Positions 1 through 10,670 of a stretch of 64,000 nucleotides of DNA are shown here, piece by piece (positions within the stretch are counted from its first letter, which is position 1; each line of letters begins with the position of its first letter). A program made the position numbers and the translations under genes. Where the stretch lies: contig CM069439.1 in assembly GCA_035610365.1 (NCBI GenBank), positions 22,643,533 through 22,707,532 of the forward strand. The letters are read 5' to 3'. The stretch is from Aquatica leii. Its lineage: Eukaryota > Arthropoda > Insecta > Coleoptera > Lampyridae. The notes under the pieces are model-generated. The model did not search any database. It was not told where the DNA came from and saw only the letters and a list, made by a program, of their open reading frames with translations.

Positions 1-529
1 CATTAGTTAAAGAGCCAGAAGCACCAAGTGGGGACTCAAACCGGAACTGACTTGATATCCCAAAACCCAACAAGTAACTGCAAAACACAAAATTAGCAAA
101 ATAGAGTATATGGCTAATCGGTGCATTATTGGAACTCACTTCTGCACATCTTAAAGTCAGGTTCGTAGCTTAAAAATTACAGACCACAGCTAATAATTTA
201 GTAGCGTTGAAGCAGTTCAAAAAGCTCGAAGGGCTGGCTTGCATATGCTAGGTATAGATAATCGGAATTTAATCTAATCTAAGTACATAATAAAAAATAT
301 ATAAGAGATGTATGTACAAGGATTCACTAGAACTAGAAAAATTTACTTAATATGTATAAAAATTTATTAATTGCAATTTCCGCCTGCAAAAACCTTCCTG
401 GGAAAAAGTTTTTAATCAGATATAATTTTTCTTTCCATTTTTCTCTTAAAATCATTATGCTTTGTCGTGACTACAATATTTTCTTCATTTTTCTGCCACC
501 TAACTCTACGCATATAATACGGCCACAGA
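1..529. other. AT-rich stretch, no gene recognised
   Basis: No recognisable coding domain, RNA gene or terminal repeat was seen. A 60-codon open frame at 352-534 is rich in Phe, Leu and Ile, as expected by chance in AT-rich DNA. Confidence 0.4.
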
Positions 530-766
530 GATGACAAAATCGTTGAAAGGAAAAAATGCAAAAAGATTGCCATTCTTGCAGGAAAAAGTGTAAGTGGTGC
601 TGATTTATCTGAGCCTAGTGACAGTGATAGGATTATTGGCTTGGAAAATTTTGATAAGCGAAAGGATTACCAGATGAATGTTATCAGGAAGAATGCACAG
701 TTGAAAACCAAGTTGGCAAGATGGAGATTGTACCAAGATAGAGTGAAAGCATGGGATATTTTTTAA
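530..766 (+). other. Short open frame of unknown origin
   Basis: About 78 codons are open from 530 to the stop at 764-766. The peptide is hydrophilic and has more normal composition than neighbouring AT-rich chance frames: a GADLSEPSDSDRIIG stretch, then a Lys/Arg-rich segment with QLKTKLARWRLYQDRVKAW. There is no ATG at its left edge; the first in-frame Met is about 48 codons in. The preceding bases end in CAG at 526-528, which could be a splice acceptor. It may be the end of an exon or a remnant of a mobile element. I do not recognise the family. Confidence 0.2.
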
Positions 767-1589
767 TGACGTTTAGCCAGTAGGAAAAAAGATATTGAAG
801 TGTCCATGTAGTTGGTTGTCAGCTTTGAAACAAGAGTTCTGCCAAAATAAAAATATTTATAGTAAAAATTACACACATGGATAAAAATCTAGGAGAGATA
901 GAAGCAACATTCCTACGGAACAAGAATACCAAATTGATTTCTGGATTCATGTATACTTTTCTTAATATTCCAAATAAATTTCTTACGACCAGATAATCGG
1001 AAAATTGTTTCCAGTGGAAATTTTTTAGATTTTTTTTCTTTTAAGATATCCAATCTACCATACAACTCTTGACTGATTTATCCACGCCAATATGATTATA
1101 TCTATATCTTTTAGACAAAGTTTTTAAGTGAGTTAGTTTTCTACTAAATAATTTTTTGCTATTGCAATCCATTTATTTAAATTGGTCAGGTTTGATTTTA
1201 TAATAAATGTTTATTATTCAACTTGTAAATAAAGCTTTTATTTTACTCCCGTTCAAGTTGTTTAAGAATATTTTTTAGATTTTATGTCAATTTTCAAAGA
1301 AAATTTCCATGAGAATTGAAGCTACACGACGAGTGTCTTTGTGAATTAGAACCTAGAAACTATCAAACGTGGTGTTTTCATTTGGCGCCCTGCCAATTTA
1401 GTCTCTATTTGTTTTTTTTTAGTTTTTTTGATTCTTATTTTGTATAGAGTAAACAATAATAATACTAAATTGCAAAATTCTGTAAAAATTTATTCGCAAA
1501 ATTTTTATTTTGCAAACCATTTTTTTTTTGGTTAATCAAAAATCTTTCTATTTTTTTTTCAAACTTAATAGCGTTCGCAATTTTTAAAT
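767..1589. other. AT-rich stretch, no gene recognised
   Basis: Long T and A runs with many stops in all frames. I see no domain or terminal repeat. Confidence 0.4.
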
Positions 1590-2260
1590 TTTTTTATCTT
1601 TATTTAATAATGATTAGTAAAACCAAGATGGGGTGAACACGTTTACTAAAAACTGTACAACCACGCTTAGAAATCACTCTTTTACGACTAGGGTCATCAC
1701 TAAGGTTGGTTTCATTCAAATTGATTGACATCTCGTAATTTTGTTGTTATGTTATCAAAATACACATTTATTTCTTCTCTGGAAACATGGCCTCACGAAC
1801 GTTTAATGTTTTGACAGAGCCTAGTCTTTAGTCTATCTTGATGGCGTTTTATAAAACTGTATATAAAACCTGGTAAGTTATTTTTGAATTTTATAACAAT
1901 TGTTCCTCTACTTAGAAGATAATTTTTGACCACCGTCCTTAGACCATAAACTAAGAGGTAGCTCCAATTGCTACATGTTATTAATTGAGTCACAATCAGT
2001 GCTTTTTTTGTAAATAACAGTACCATTTGTCACCCCTGCTTCTTTAAAGGGGGATTTTTGGCATGCTGATACAAAACGGAATAGTGGCAGCCTGCCTATA
2101 AGTGAATTGTCTCCGTTCTATGGATTCAAGCGCTCTAAGGAGTTGCTCTTGGTTAGGTTTTTTGTATCGTTTGCTTTTGGGGGTCTGGGTTATACTATCT
2201 TGGCATCTTTCTGTATATAAAAAAAGTTTGTTAATGGTGAATAAAAACATGCGGGTAAAT
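1590..2260 (-). pseudogene. pogo/jerky-like (CENPB-type) transposase remnant
   Basis: Read on the minus strand from about 2250 down, the first part encodes a helix-turn-helix of the psq/CENPB kind (KRYKKPNQEQLLRALESIE, then YRQAATI). After stops and frame changes comes GFIYSFIKRHQDRLKTR, like the second DNA-binding region of pogo/jerky transposases. Then comes NLNETNLSDDPSRKRVI (about 1660-1715), matching the family's first catalytic block, FDETNLSDDPG. Here the expected Asp of FDET reads Asn, so the acidic residue appears lost. No later catalytic Asp is visible below 1590, so the copy is truncated as well as broken by several frameshifts. Members cut and paste DNA in the nucleus. Order and spacing of three blocks support the call; the exact subfamily is uncertain. 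Confidence 0.6.
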
Positions 2261-4129
2261 AAAAAAACACATGTTTCTATTCACCCCAATGTAACCGTCA
2301 ATTGCGCTTTTTTTGAATATTGCTCGTTATTTGAAAACCACGAAAAACATTCGAAAAACACAAAAAAAATTATAATTAATAGACATATTATGGCAAAGGT
2401 TTGATGTTTTTACCGGACTAAAATTGACAGGTAAAATCACTGATACCTAACAACTAAATTGGCAGTGTTGCCAACGTTTTAAAAACGTGTGTACTTATGA
2501 AACATGTTGACAAGCTTTAAAACACAAAATTTATACGGTTGAACTTTGTAAGAAATAAAAATACTGCGGTTAGTAGAATTTACAATAACTTTGACCATTT
2601 TTGTTTCTATTCACTCTACAGTTTCTGTCCACCCTGTTTTACGGTATAACATAAATAAACGATAAATACGTTGATTTAATTCGAGGAAACTCTTGGTGAT
2701 GGACCCTTGAGGGATTTTACACCAATATTTATCAAATCTTGTCAACCGCCACTAAAGCCAAAATTATGACGTATAATTTTTAAAAGAACGAAACCAAAAA
2801 TTATGTCGTACCACTGACAAAAACATTTTTTTTAAATCTTTTATAAAAAATAACTGAACAGGTAGTTTTCGAAAGACGGTTATACCTGTTTTCAGTAACA
2901 AAATCTAAGAACAAAAATGCTTAAGATAAATGTCTTGATAAATTAATTTTAAAATATTTGTGCTTAGCAAAAACAATTAAAGTTAAAGGCATTATACAAA
3001 AAATTTGATTTTTAGAGCTTAAGGATTTTTTAGGAAGTTTAAAATCTACTGTAAATTTGTATTTTGCTACAATAGGTTAATAAAATTATTAATAACACTA
3101 AATACGTTAACGATTCTGACAATTACATTATAAACCACACAATTTCACGAAAATTAAAAATTGTTTTATTAAATTATACGTAAATACCAAGACTTTAAAG
3201 TAAACCGATAAATTTAATACAATGGTAACAATTTTTGATATATTTAAAATAATTGTTTAAACTACACCGATAGAACCTAAATTCAACGTGTTTTTTAGAT
3301 TGTTTACATTATTTTTTTAGTAAATACGTAACGTTTAAGGAAAATTAAAAAATAAATTTAGATTTTTGGTTTTTAACAATATAGTTAAACGATTTTAAAA
3401 ATAGACCGATAAAGCATTGTGTCCTTAATTAAACTTAATTTAATTATAGAATACAATATAATATAATTAATCAAAAGCACTTTTACTGAAGAAAATTAAT
3501 GAATTAATTATTTAATTTGATAACGATATTGTTTAATAAAATTAAGTGTGTTTCTAAAAACGACTAATAGTCGCGTTTAACCAATGAAACTAAAATACAC
3601 GTTTACATAAAAAAATTGTTTATAGCATTTGTTGTTTTTTTTGTTATTGGGCATAATTTTCCATTCGGGAAAAATTCTAAACTTTTTTTAAATTGTTAGT
3701 ATTTTTTATGAACACAAAACACTTAGTTTTTGTTATAATCCTTTTACAACTTTTTTAATGTCAAAAAAAGCTTTTTTAGTATTTGTTTTGTGTGCATGAC
3801 ACCCATTGCTGTCTTGGTTGTTTTGCATTAGACTTTTTTAAATTATTAAAAATTATATTACCGACACTAGAGTATAAATTTTATGTTGTTTTTGTATGTT
3901 CTATTTTTCATGTAAACTTAATTTTTTTGTTCTTCTATAATTTGCATATTTTTTTGGATAAATTGTTTTGTATACTTCTTTTTTTTAATTAGTACTAAAA
4001 ATATAATTTATAATAATTAAATTTTTTATGTAAAAATATAATTTATTTAAATTTAAAAATTTAAAAATACAAACAATTTAACAAAGTTTATTGTTAGAAT
4101 TACAAACAATTTTTGTTTTTATTTTTATT
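2261..4129. other. AT-rich stretch, no gene recognised
   Basis: Very AT-rich, with dense stops. The open frame at 3783-3992 is Phe/Leu/Ile-rich and has no domain. No mobile-element ends were recognised. Confidence 0.4.
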
Positions 4130-4570
4130 TTAAAGTTATGAACTTGAGCTAAGTTCTTCGTCAGAAGCCAATTAAATTAACAATTACAAAACTAGGGTAA
4201 CTAAAACAATGAATCGTAAGAGAACTAAATAATTGACGCAAGATTATTTAGCTAAAGCGTTTGCTCAAAGGTCTAAAGAAAAACCACCATAAAAACTCTA
4301 GACGTAGTTTAAGTGTAATTGGCGAAAAAAATTAGATTAGGAAATAACAGGTAACCAGGTGTCATATAGTCCGAACCATTGTCTCTGTGGAAATTGTTGG
4401 CAAATTTAATAATTTGAATTACTTTTCTAATCTTTCTTAATTTCTAGTTTTGTCAAAGCTTATATTATGTATAGTGTCAAGTGCATGTTTGGCAATGGCA
4501 GACTTAGTAGTAGTAGTAGTTTTTGTGTTCTTTTAATCTCGTGTCTATAATTCTACCAGTTTTACCAATA
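4130..4570 (-). pseudogene. Penelope-like retroelement 3' end (GIY-YIG part), same family as 14.3-14.7 kb
   Basis: On the minus strand, 4570 to about 4430 encodes the C-terminal GIY-YIG endonuclease part of a PLE: YIGKTGR-like start, TRLKEHK, then KSAIAKHALDTIHNISFDKT. Below that, 4400-4180 closely matches the reverse complement of the PLE-B tail at 14520-14720, sharing the GACACCTGGTTACCTG stretch and the GACCTT(T/C)(G/A)AGCAAA stretch. The two are copies of one family in opposite orientation. A (TAG)n run at 4507-4521 lies inside the coding part. The far end (4135-4164) has a stem-loop flanked by CTGACGA and ATAAC that resembles a decayed hammerhead core. The copy is 5'-truncated and has no reverse transcriptase. 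Confidence 0.75.
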
Positions 4571-4736
4571 TATATTTAGCTTTGGTAGATGATAAGTCTA
4601 CTGTTTATTGTTATATTATTATAAGATGATTACCTACAACTAAGAACATTCTTATAGAGTTCAATTTAGCAATTGGTAAGTAACAATCTAAAAACATACC
4701 ATTCTACTGAAATCATTTGTCTACCAACCTGACCTA

Positions 4737-6860
4737 TTATGTAACACTTCCCATGTGATGTTTTTTTTTAATGCTATAACTTTTTTTTAGATTGCTAACT
4801 AATCTAAACCATTTTCTATCCTTTAAGTTTTTTTTTCTGTATGTTTTTTTTGGAATAAGTTCTAATACTTCATTTATCACGTGTATTTCCTCTTCATTGT
4901 TTGAATTTAACTGTATTTCGATACCACCATCTTCTACAAGATTGTCATTGTCGGTAATTTCTAAATTTATACTTTGTTTTTTCATTTTTCTAACCTAGTT
5001 TTCATTATTTTTTTCTATAAAAATTATATCACAAGCATACTCTGCTTTTTTGTTTTTTTTTTGGGGAAAATATTCTGTATCCTTTAGCAGTTTCACTATA
5101 TGCAACTAAGAAATCTTTTCTACTTCTTTCGCTTTTTTTTGAGACATGAATTCATACTTCGGCTCCAAAATTTTAAATATTCTAAATCAAATTTTTATCA
5201 GTCTATAGTTCATAAAGTGTTTTTCCCTCCAGCGGAATTACTCCAGTTCTATTTAGTACGAAGATTACAGTGTTTACAGCTTTTGCCCATAAATATTTTT
5301 TGAATTTTTTACTATGTATCATTGGTCTTGCACACTCCACACTTGCTGAGGTGTGTATGTGACAGATCTTTGAAGTTAATTTCTTTTTTTTAATCTTTCA
5401 TTTTCTTATTTACAAATTCTAAACTATTATCTTTCCTAAAAGTTTTAACCTTCTTTCCTGTTGTTATTTCTGTCTTAGTTATAAAAGCTTCAATTTTTTC
5501 TTTCACCTCTGATTTATGTTTTAAGAAATATATTTATTTATAATTACTATGATCTTTCATTAATGGAAAAGATTCGTCTACAGACGTAACTTCAAAAGAA
5601 CCACATACATTACAATAGATTAGTTCACATACCTCACTAACTCTCGACTCACTTGCCTTAAAAGTTATTTTCTTTTTTCTACCTATTAAGCAGTCTTCAC
5701 AGAAATTTTTTTCGTTATCTTTTGAATACACGATATGATTTTTGTTTAAAGTACTTTCCACTTGAGTAAAATTCTGTACAAACTTTTGATGCCAGTTATC
5801 CACACTTTCAACTCGTGAAACATTTGCAATGCTTTTTCCACTTGAATTTTGCTTAAACATCATTTTATATAACTTGCCGTTTCTTTCAGCTATCGCTTTA
5901 ATTTTACCATCTTCATCTATGATTTTGCATTTGTAACTTGTTGTACTCATATTAAAGCCTTTATCTAACGCTTTTCCAACGGAGAATAGATTTACTTGCA
6001 AGTCTAGAATGTATAAAACATTCAAAACTTTAGTTATCGTTTATTGTTGTCCATTCCGCACTTTGACTATTACAGTTCTTTTTTCTTTGACAACCAAGTT
6101 TCCAAGTGATTTTATTGCCAATTTTTGCTTGTTTACTAGTAAGATTTGTATGTATCTGTTTAAATTTTTCTTTTTCTTTACACATGTTTTAGTAGCTCCT
6201 GAGTCCATATACCAATCATCTTCCTTTGCATTCTTAACCGTTCCAATTAATGCAGCTTTGCTTTCAATACTCTTATGTTTTTGATTTTTTTTTTAACTAG
6301 CTGTTTTGTACTATGTCACCAGTCTTCTTTGAATGGTGGCACTTACTATCGTTTTTTTCTTTCTCGCTACATGACTTTGTTTATTACACTTTAAACACTT
6401 GGCGATGACTTACTTTTCTTCATTTTTGTACTTCACTGCCAATGCTAACGGCGTTGGCTCTTCAGTCGTATTTAATTTTTCTTCTTCCATTCATACTTTG
6501 GTTATTAATTCTGTTAATGTTTTTTTTTAATGCTTACTGACTACGCTGTGACAAAATGCTTGTATGCATTTGGTAACGTCGTTAAAATTCTTGTCATCAT
6601 CATATTGTCTGTAATCTCTTTGTCAGCTTCTTTTAATTTTATTCTTATTTCTTCTAATTCCAAAATAAATATGCTATGATGCCTAAATTCGCTTGAGCTT
6701 TTGTTGTAGTAGGTAAATGCTTATTACTGACGCTTTGTCATATAAGAAACACAATTTGTTTCACATTTTATGCGCAGTTTCACAAACCAGAACATGCGTT
6801 ATTTCGTTTTCTTTCATTTTTGCAGTAACAATTTCTTGTGCCTTCTGCAGTAAGTCGCTT
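4737..6860 (-). pseudogene. Ty1/copia retrotransposon remnant (gag to integrase)
   Basis: Read from 6860 down on the minus strand, the parts come in copia order. First is gag (6860-6430; AQEIVTAKMKENEITHVLV). Next is a weak zinc knuckle CLKCNKQSH near 6390. The aspartic protease site WYMDSGATK follows at about 6190-6215. The GAG-pre-integrase domain is the longest open part (6025-5534; WHQKFVQNF, then CEDCLIGRKKK), leading into the integrase core (CELIYCNVCGSFEVTS). The integrase C-terminal part is at 5300-5040 (AKAVNTVIFVLNRTGVIPL, LVAYSETAKGYRIF), and a linker at 4985-4737 has DRKWFRL. Several stops and frame changes are present. Reverse transcriptase, RNase H and LTRs are missing; the element ends where the PLE tail at 4.1-4.6 kb begins. 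It cannot encode its own reverse transcription. Confidence 0.85.
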
Positions 6861-7330
6861 TACGAGGTCTAACTATTAAATAACGAGACTGCATATGAAA
6901 AAGATGTTTATTGTAAAAATTATTCTACAATCAAATGCTACCCTTCAATGTACTCCCCTCCCCTCGACACACTCCGTTTAACTTGTTTTTTCCATTGGTC
7001 AAACCAATGCTGGAAGTTTTCTTTTGTGAGAGCATTTAGGAGCTCTGCCGACTTTCGCTTCACGTCTTCCATCGACTCGAACCGGGTTCCTTCTAAAGCA
7101 GACTTGATTTTTGGAAACAACAAAAAGTCACAAGGCGCTAAATCAGGCGAGTACGGCGCGTGTTCGAGCACTGGAGTTTCTCTAGCGACTAAATACCGCT
7201 TCACAGACAGCGCGTTATGGACAGGCGCGTTGTCCTGGTGCAAGATCCACGACTTGTTTTTCTACAACTCCGACCGTTTCTTACGAACTCGTTTTCGCAG
7301 TGGTGCCAAAACTTTTAAATAATAAGTTTG
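6861..7330 (-). pseudogene. mariner transposase, C-terminal half with one terminal repeat
   Basis: The minus strand encodes mariner C-terminal landmarks: RKRVRKKRSEL, stop, KNKSWILHQDNAPVHNA (second catalytic Asp), then EHAPYSPDLAPCDFLLFPK, the third Asp in the DD34D spacing, then the usual RFESMEDVKRKSAELL and a C-terminus ending GGEYIEG. One in-frame stop replaces the usual Trp before KN. The outer end, TACGAGGTCT at 6861 running to TAACGAGACTG, looks like a mariner TIR preceded by the TA target. The N-terminal helix-turn-helix half and the other TIR are missing, so the copy is 5'-truncated near 7330. It sits against copia gag sequence on both sides. Confidence 0.9.
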
Positions 7331-7365
7331 GTTTACAGTTTGACCTTCTGGAATCTATTCAATCA

Positions 7366-7428
7366 TCACGATGCATTATTTCGTTTTCTTCCATTTTTGC
7401 GGTAACAATTTCTTGTGCTTTACCATCT
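7366..7428 (-). repeat. Second short copy of copia gag fragment (matches 6795-6845)
   Basis: About 50 bases starting ATTATTTCGTTTTCTTCCAT match 6798-6845 with only a few differences. The mariner piece therefore has near-identical copia gag sequence on both sides. This is not a simple target duplication, because mariner duplicates only TA. Either two copia fragments were brought together or a local duplication preceded the mariner. Confidence 0.7.
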
Positions 7429-7429
7429 A

Positions 7430-9660
7430 GTTTATTCCATGCTGTCTATCTTCTACTTACTTCCAATTTACAAACAAGTTTCTGGTGCTGCTATGAGTTT
7501 TCCTCTATCACCTATTGTAGCTAACATTTTTCTAAACGGTTGCTTTGGAATCATCAATATTAAAACCTAAAGTTTGGTTTAGGTTTAGGTATAGTAATGG
7601 TTTTCTCCCATTTTTCAATGTTCTTGTGACTCGTAAGCCCGACGGACTTTGAAGACATTCTGTTTATCGCAAACCCACCCATACAGACAGATACTTTCAT
7701 GTTTTGTCTCATTATCCTACACAGAAATGTTCTGTTATTGAATCTTTGGTTCATCGTGCTTTTTCTATTTGCCAACCTGAGAATCTAAACTCGGAACTCT
7801 GTCATCTTACTAGAACCAGTGAACAATGGTTATACCCAGTAAACACAAAATTGATAATGTTTAGTAACAGTTACAAAACAAAAAATTTATGATTCACTCT
7901 TGTTTCAAACATAAAAGAAACCTAACTGCAATAAAATAGCTATAAGTCCATCGCTGTTTCACTTATTTGAATCAGTATAGTTTCGGTATTTTACATTCAA
8001 ATCTGTTGCAAACTAAATGTTGCATTCGGTTTACGTTTTAAAAGCTTCGTTCTTGAACTGATACTAAATGATCGATACATGTATGATTTTTTTGTTTCAA
8101 TAATGAACTAAAACAATTCTTTCAATAATATAATAATACATTTTCGAATGCACGTTTCAAATTTTATTGCACAATAAATATTTTTAAATACAATATCACA
8201 TTGAGTTTTTTACATATTGCAACTTTCCTGGATGTGGTCTTTTCACGGAAGTATCGAAAACTGCATCAGTTACTGTTGGGTAGCAACTTTTAACCGCATC
8301 TGTAAGATAGAAATAAATATTTCATTTATATACATACATAATCATAGAGTTACACAAAATTAATTACATTTTTTTAATCAAAAACAACACAAACTTAATA
8401 TAAATATCACTTTAGCAATCATTAGAAAGTTATAAAAACACTGTGAATACCTTTAGCTGTACATAATCGTATAGAAAACTTGAAGAATTGAACTATAATT
8501 ATAAATCCTAAAGTATCATCGGATTTACGCAATAATCTACCTTAACGCAACCATGTGTGTTAATTTACATTTTTTTATACAAATTAAAACATGATACATA
8601 AAGAACAGAAATGATAATAATATCGATTACATTTATGGATTATAATAAAATGTTTCGACTTACCGTTTATTGTTCCATTTCGTAATTGTACACACAGCAT
8701 CACTTATCAAACTGCAACCGAACAAGTGAAAAGATATCAATTTGCAGCGCAAGCGTTGACGACAGTAATCAAAAGTATAGCAACGACTAAGCTGACTAAT
8801 CACAAAGTATTCGTTTTTCCTAGAACGATTCCACTGTTTTGAAAATAATTCAATCTTATTTAATCGATCTTTAAACAATTCTAGTTATTCAAAAAATATT
8901 CGGTTTTAATAAATCAGTTTTTAGACGGTTATTTTATTATGGGATAAAAATTGCAAGTACTGAAACGGTTTAAAACTGATTGTGAAAAATCGGAACTCTT
9001 TCAATTTATTCACTGTCAGTTACATGTAAATGATATAAAAATGGAACTAACACGAAACAACGTAATGAAACAATTGTTTTAATTTTGTGACTGTAACAGT
9101 TTCAATCCGTGTTTACTGGGTATGAAGCGAGATATTTATAGAGTTATTAATCGTCGTTTACATCTACGTACTCGATTAACTAAGGACATATCTACTCCCG
9201 AATCCAATCAGAAATTGGCTTTTTTACCCTACATTTAGAAGGTTACAAACCAAATAGGGAAATTGCTTCGTAAGAATGCTTTCAAACCCATATTCAACTC
9301 GACAGGCAAAATCTTTCAGATTCTTTCTTCTCCCAAGGACAAATTTCCTACACTTTCATCTCAAAGTGTATACCGAATTTCATGTTTATGTGGTTTAGTC
9401 TACATTGATGAAACCGGTCGTTTTGTCATTACTCGTATTTGAAAACATGATCGTTGTATAAAGAAAAGGCATATTTCTAAGTCTGCGGTTGCTGAACATC
9501 ATTATACTACAAGTCACAAGATAGATTTTGATAACGTTTCGGGGATTGCCAAATCTCCATTCTTTTTTAACAGGAAATTCCGAGAGAGCATAGAAATCAT
9601 CAAACACCCCAATAACTTAAGTCGTGATCATGGTTTCAAGCTATTCCTTGTTTAGTTCCC
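7430..9660 (+). pseudogene. Penelope-like retroelement, family A copy 1 (interrupted)
   Basis: Plus-strand PLE coding sequence in pieces. The reverse transcriptase palm is shredded (7440-7560; ALESSILKPKV). A post-palm part follows (7590-7830; VIESLVHRAFSICQPENL). After the insertion at 7835-9120, the C-terminal part resumes (9123-9655): INRRLHLRTRLTKDIS, then the GIY-YIG block with CLCGLVYIDETGR and KSAVAEHHYTTSH. In YIDETGR the usual Gly of YIG is Asp. PLEs prime reverse transcription with a GIY-YIG endonuclease. The closest relative here is 41.4-42.9 kb, which has the uninterrupted join. Stops and frameshifts make it dead, and the N-terminal region is absent. The 9661-9900 stretch matches the 3' region of copy 2 (42.53-42.77 kb). 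Confidence 0.85.
7835..9120. mobile_element. TIR element (CCCAGTAAACAC ends) inserted in PLE-A
   Basis: The ends are perfect 12-bp inverted repeats, CCCAGTAAACAC at 7835 and GTGTTTACTGGG ending at 9120. Similarity continues inward (GTAACAGTTACAAAAC against GTTACAGTCACAAAAT). TA flanks both sides (7833-7834 and 9121-9122); removing the insert plus one TA gives the join seen in PLE-A copy 2 near 42080. No transposase is recognisable. A minus-strand frame at 8878-8660 ends at GTAAGT, and TTTCTATCTTACAG precedes another short open stretch near 8300-8215, so a small spliced transcript is possible. Otherwise the interior is AT-rich. It is probably non-autonomous or decayed. Confidence 0.75.
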
Positions 9661-10019
9661 TGTCATTAGTCCTTTATCAAAAACACGCCCCCTTTCAACC
9701 GTAACCTAATCAGAGTTAACCAAACAACCGTGACGACACTTCTTCTTTACGAAGCATTTTTTTAAGTCACTTCTATAGAGTTTAGAGTCATATGGCTTGG
9801 TTCAGAAGTTGATTACTTAACTCTGTAGTAGTTCTTTGTTAGCTTTTTGTTTACTTTTTCAAGTTTATCGTTTTCTTTTGTACATTTTTAGAGTTTAGAA
9901 TCTAGCAACAATAACACGGTACAAACCCGAAAGACGTTCTCATCTTAGTATAGATTCCGGCCGTGGAAGCCTTCGCTATTACATTAGTTCATAATATTGA
10001 AATAATTTAAAATAGCTAA
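9661..10019 (+). other. PLE-A copy 1 3' region
   Basis: Non-coding sequence similar in order to 42530-42770 (shared blocks around AATCAGAGT, CTTCTTCTTTA, AAGTCACTT and TAGTTCTTTGTTAG). This marks the 3' untranslated part of the PLE-A copy. No gene is seen. Confidence 0.55.
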
Positions 10020-10670
10020 CCTATTATAGAGAAGACTTATAAGTATTCGCCAAAAGTTTTAGAAACAATGCACGTTAAATTAGATAGATTATTAGAAAAA
10101 GGATTTGTCGAACTTTGTAGTACTCCTTGTGTGATAGTCGAATGTAAAGCAGTTACGCACATTCTGAGGTATGGCAGGATTGTATACGAGGTTTATTGCA
10201 AGCTTTTCCACATTAGTGTCGCCTCTTTCTATATTGTAAAAAAAAATTCGTTCTTGTATGTTGAATCACTTTGGTTGTCCTCGACTTTTGTTGTCTGATA
10301 ATGCCAAAAATCTTATTAGTTTATTGATAAAAGATTTAGCACGACTATAATAGTTACTTAGTTATTGGGCTAATAGAATTTCTAAATGGAAGGACATATT
10401 CGTAAGCGCTGAGCAAAATATGCTCAAAGCTAGTCAAAATCAAAGTACTCGTTATAATCTTCGTAATAGAGATTCTCATTTAAAGATTGGTGATAAAATT
10501 CTTTGATAATCTTTTCAATTGTTTTCAGCTTCGGAAAAAGTAGCTTCTACATAAGTTGTTTTCTTTATGGGAAGAAGTTGAATTGAATTGAATACTCTTG
10601 ATGGTAAACCAGCCGGAGAATGGCATCCATCGAAATTGAAGTCGTATAGCTATCCCATTAGAACATAGGT
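10020..10670 (+). pseudogene. Ty3/gypsy-like pol remnant, heavily deleted
   Basis: Three pol pieces lie in the right order but with most of pol missing. At 10040-10130, RT-type sequence reads SPKVLETMHVKLDRLLEKGF, the segment just before the gypsy reverse transcriptase palm. At 10258-10320, NHFGCPRLLLSDNAKNF fits the integrase core around its second catalytic Asp. At 10430-10660, the integrase C-terminal part reads TRYNLRNRDSHLKIGDKIL and, after frame changes, DGKPAGEWHPSKLKSY. LTRs were not identified. The gaps suggest internal deletions rather than clean insertions. The gypsy call rests on motif order; the clade is not resolved. Confidence 0.7.

Noticed and set aside
2102-2404. 100-codon plus-strand frame
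   Set aside because: Antisense to the pogo/jerky helix-turn-helix; its distal part is AT-rich with no domain.
4507-4521. (TAG)n run as an independent microsatellite
   Set aside because: It sits in the PLE coding tail (encoding Tyr/Thr codons on the minus strand) and is short.
6948-7322. 124-codon plus-strand frame
   Set aside because: It is antisense to the mariner transposase C-terminus, which has the catalytic motifs.
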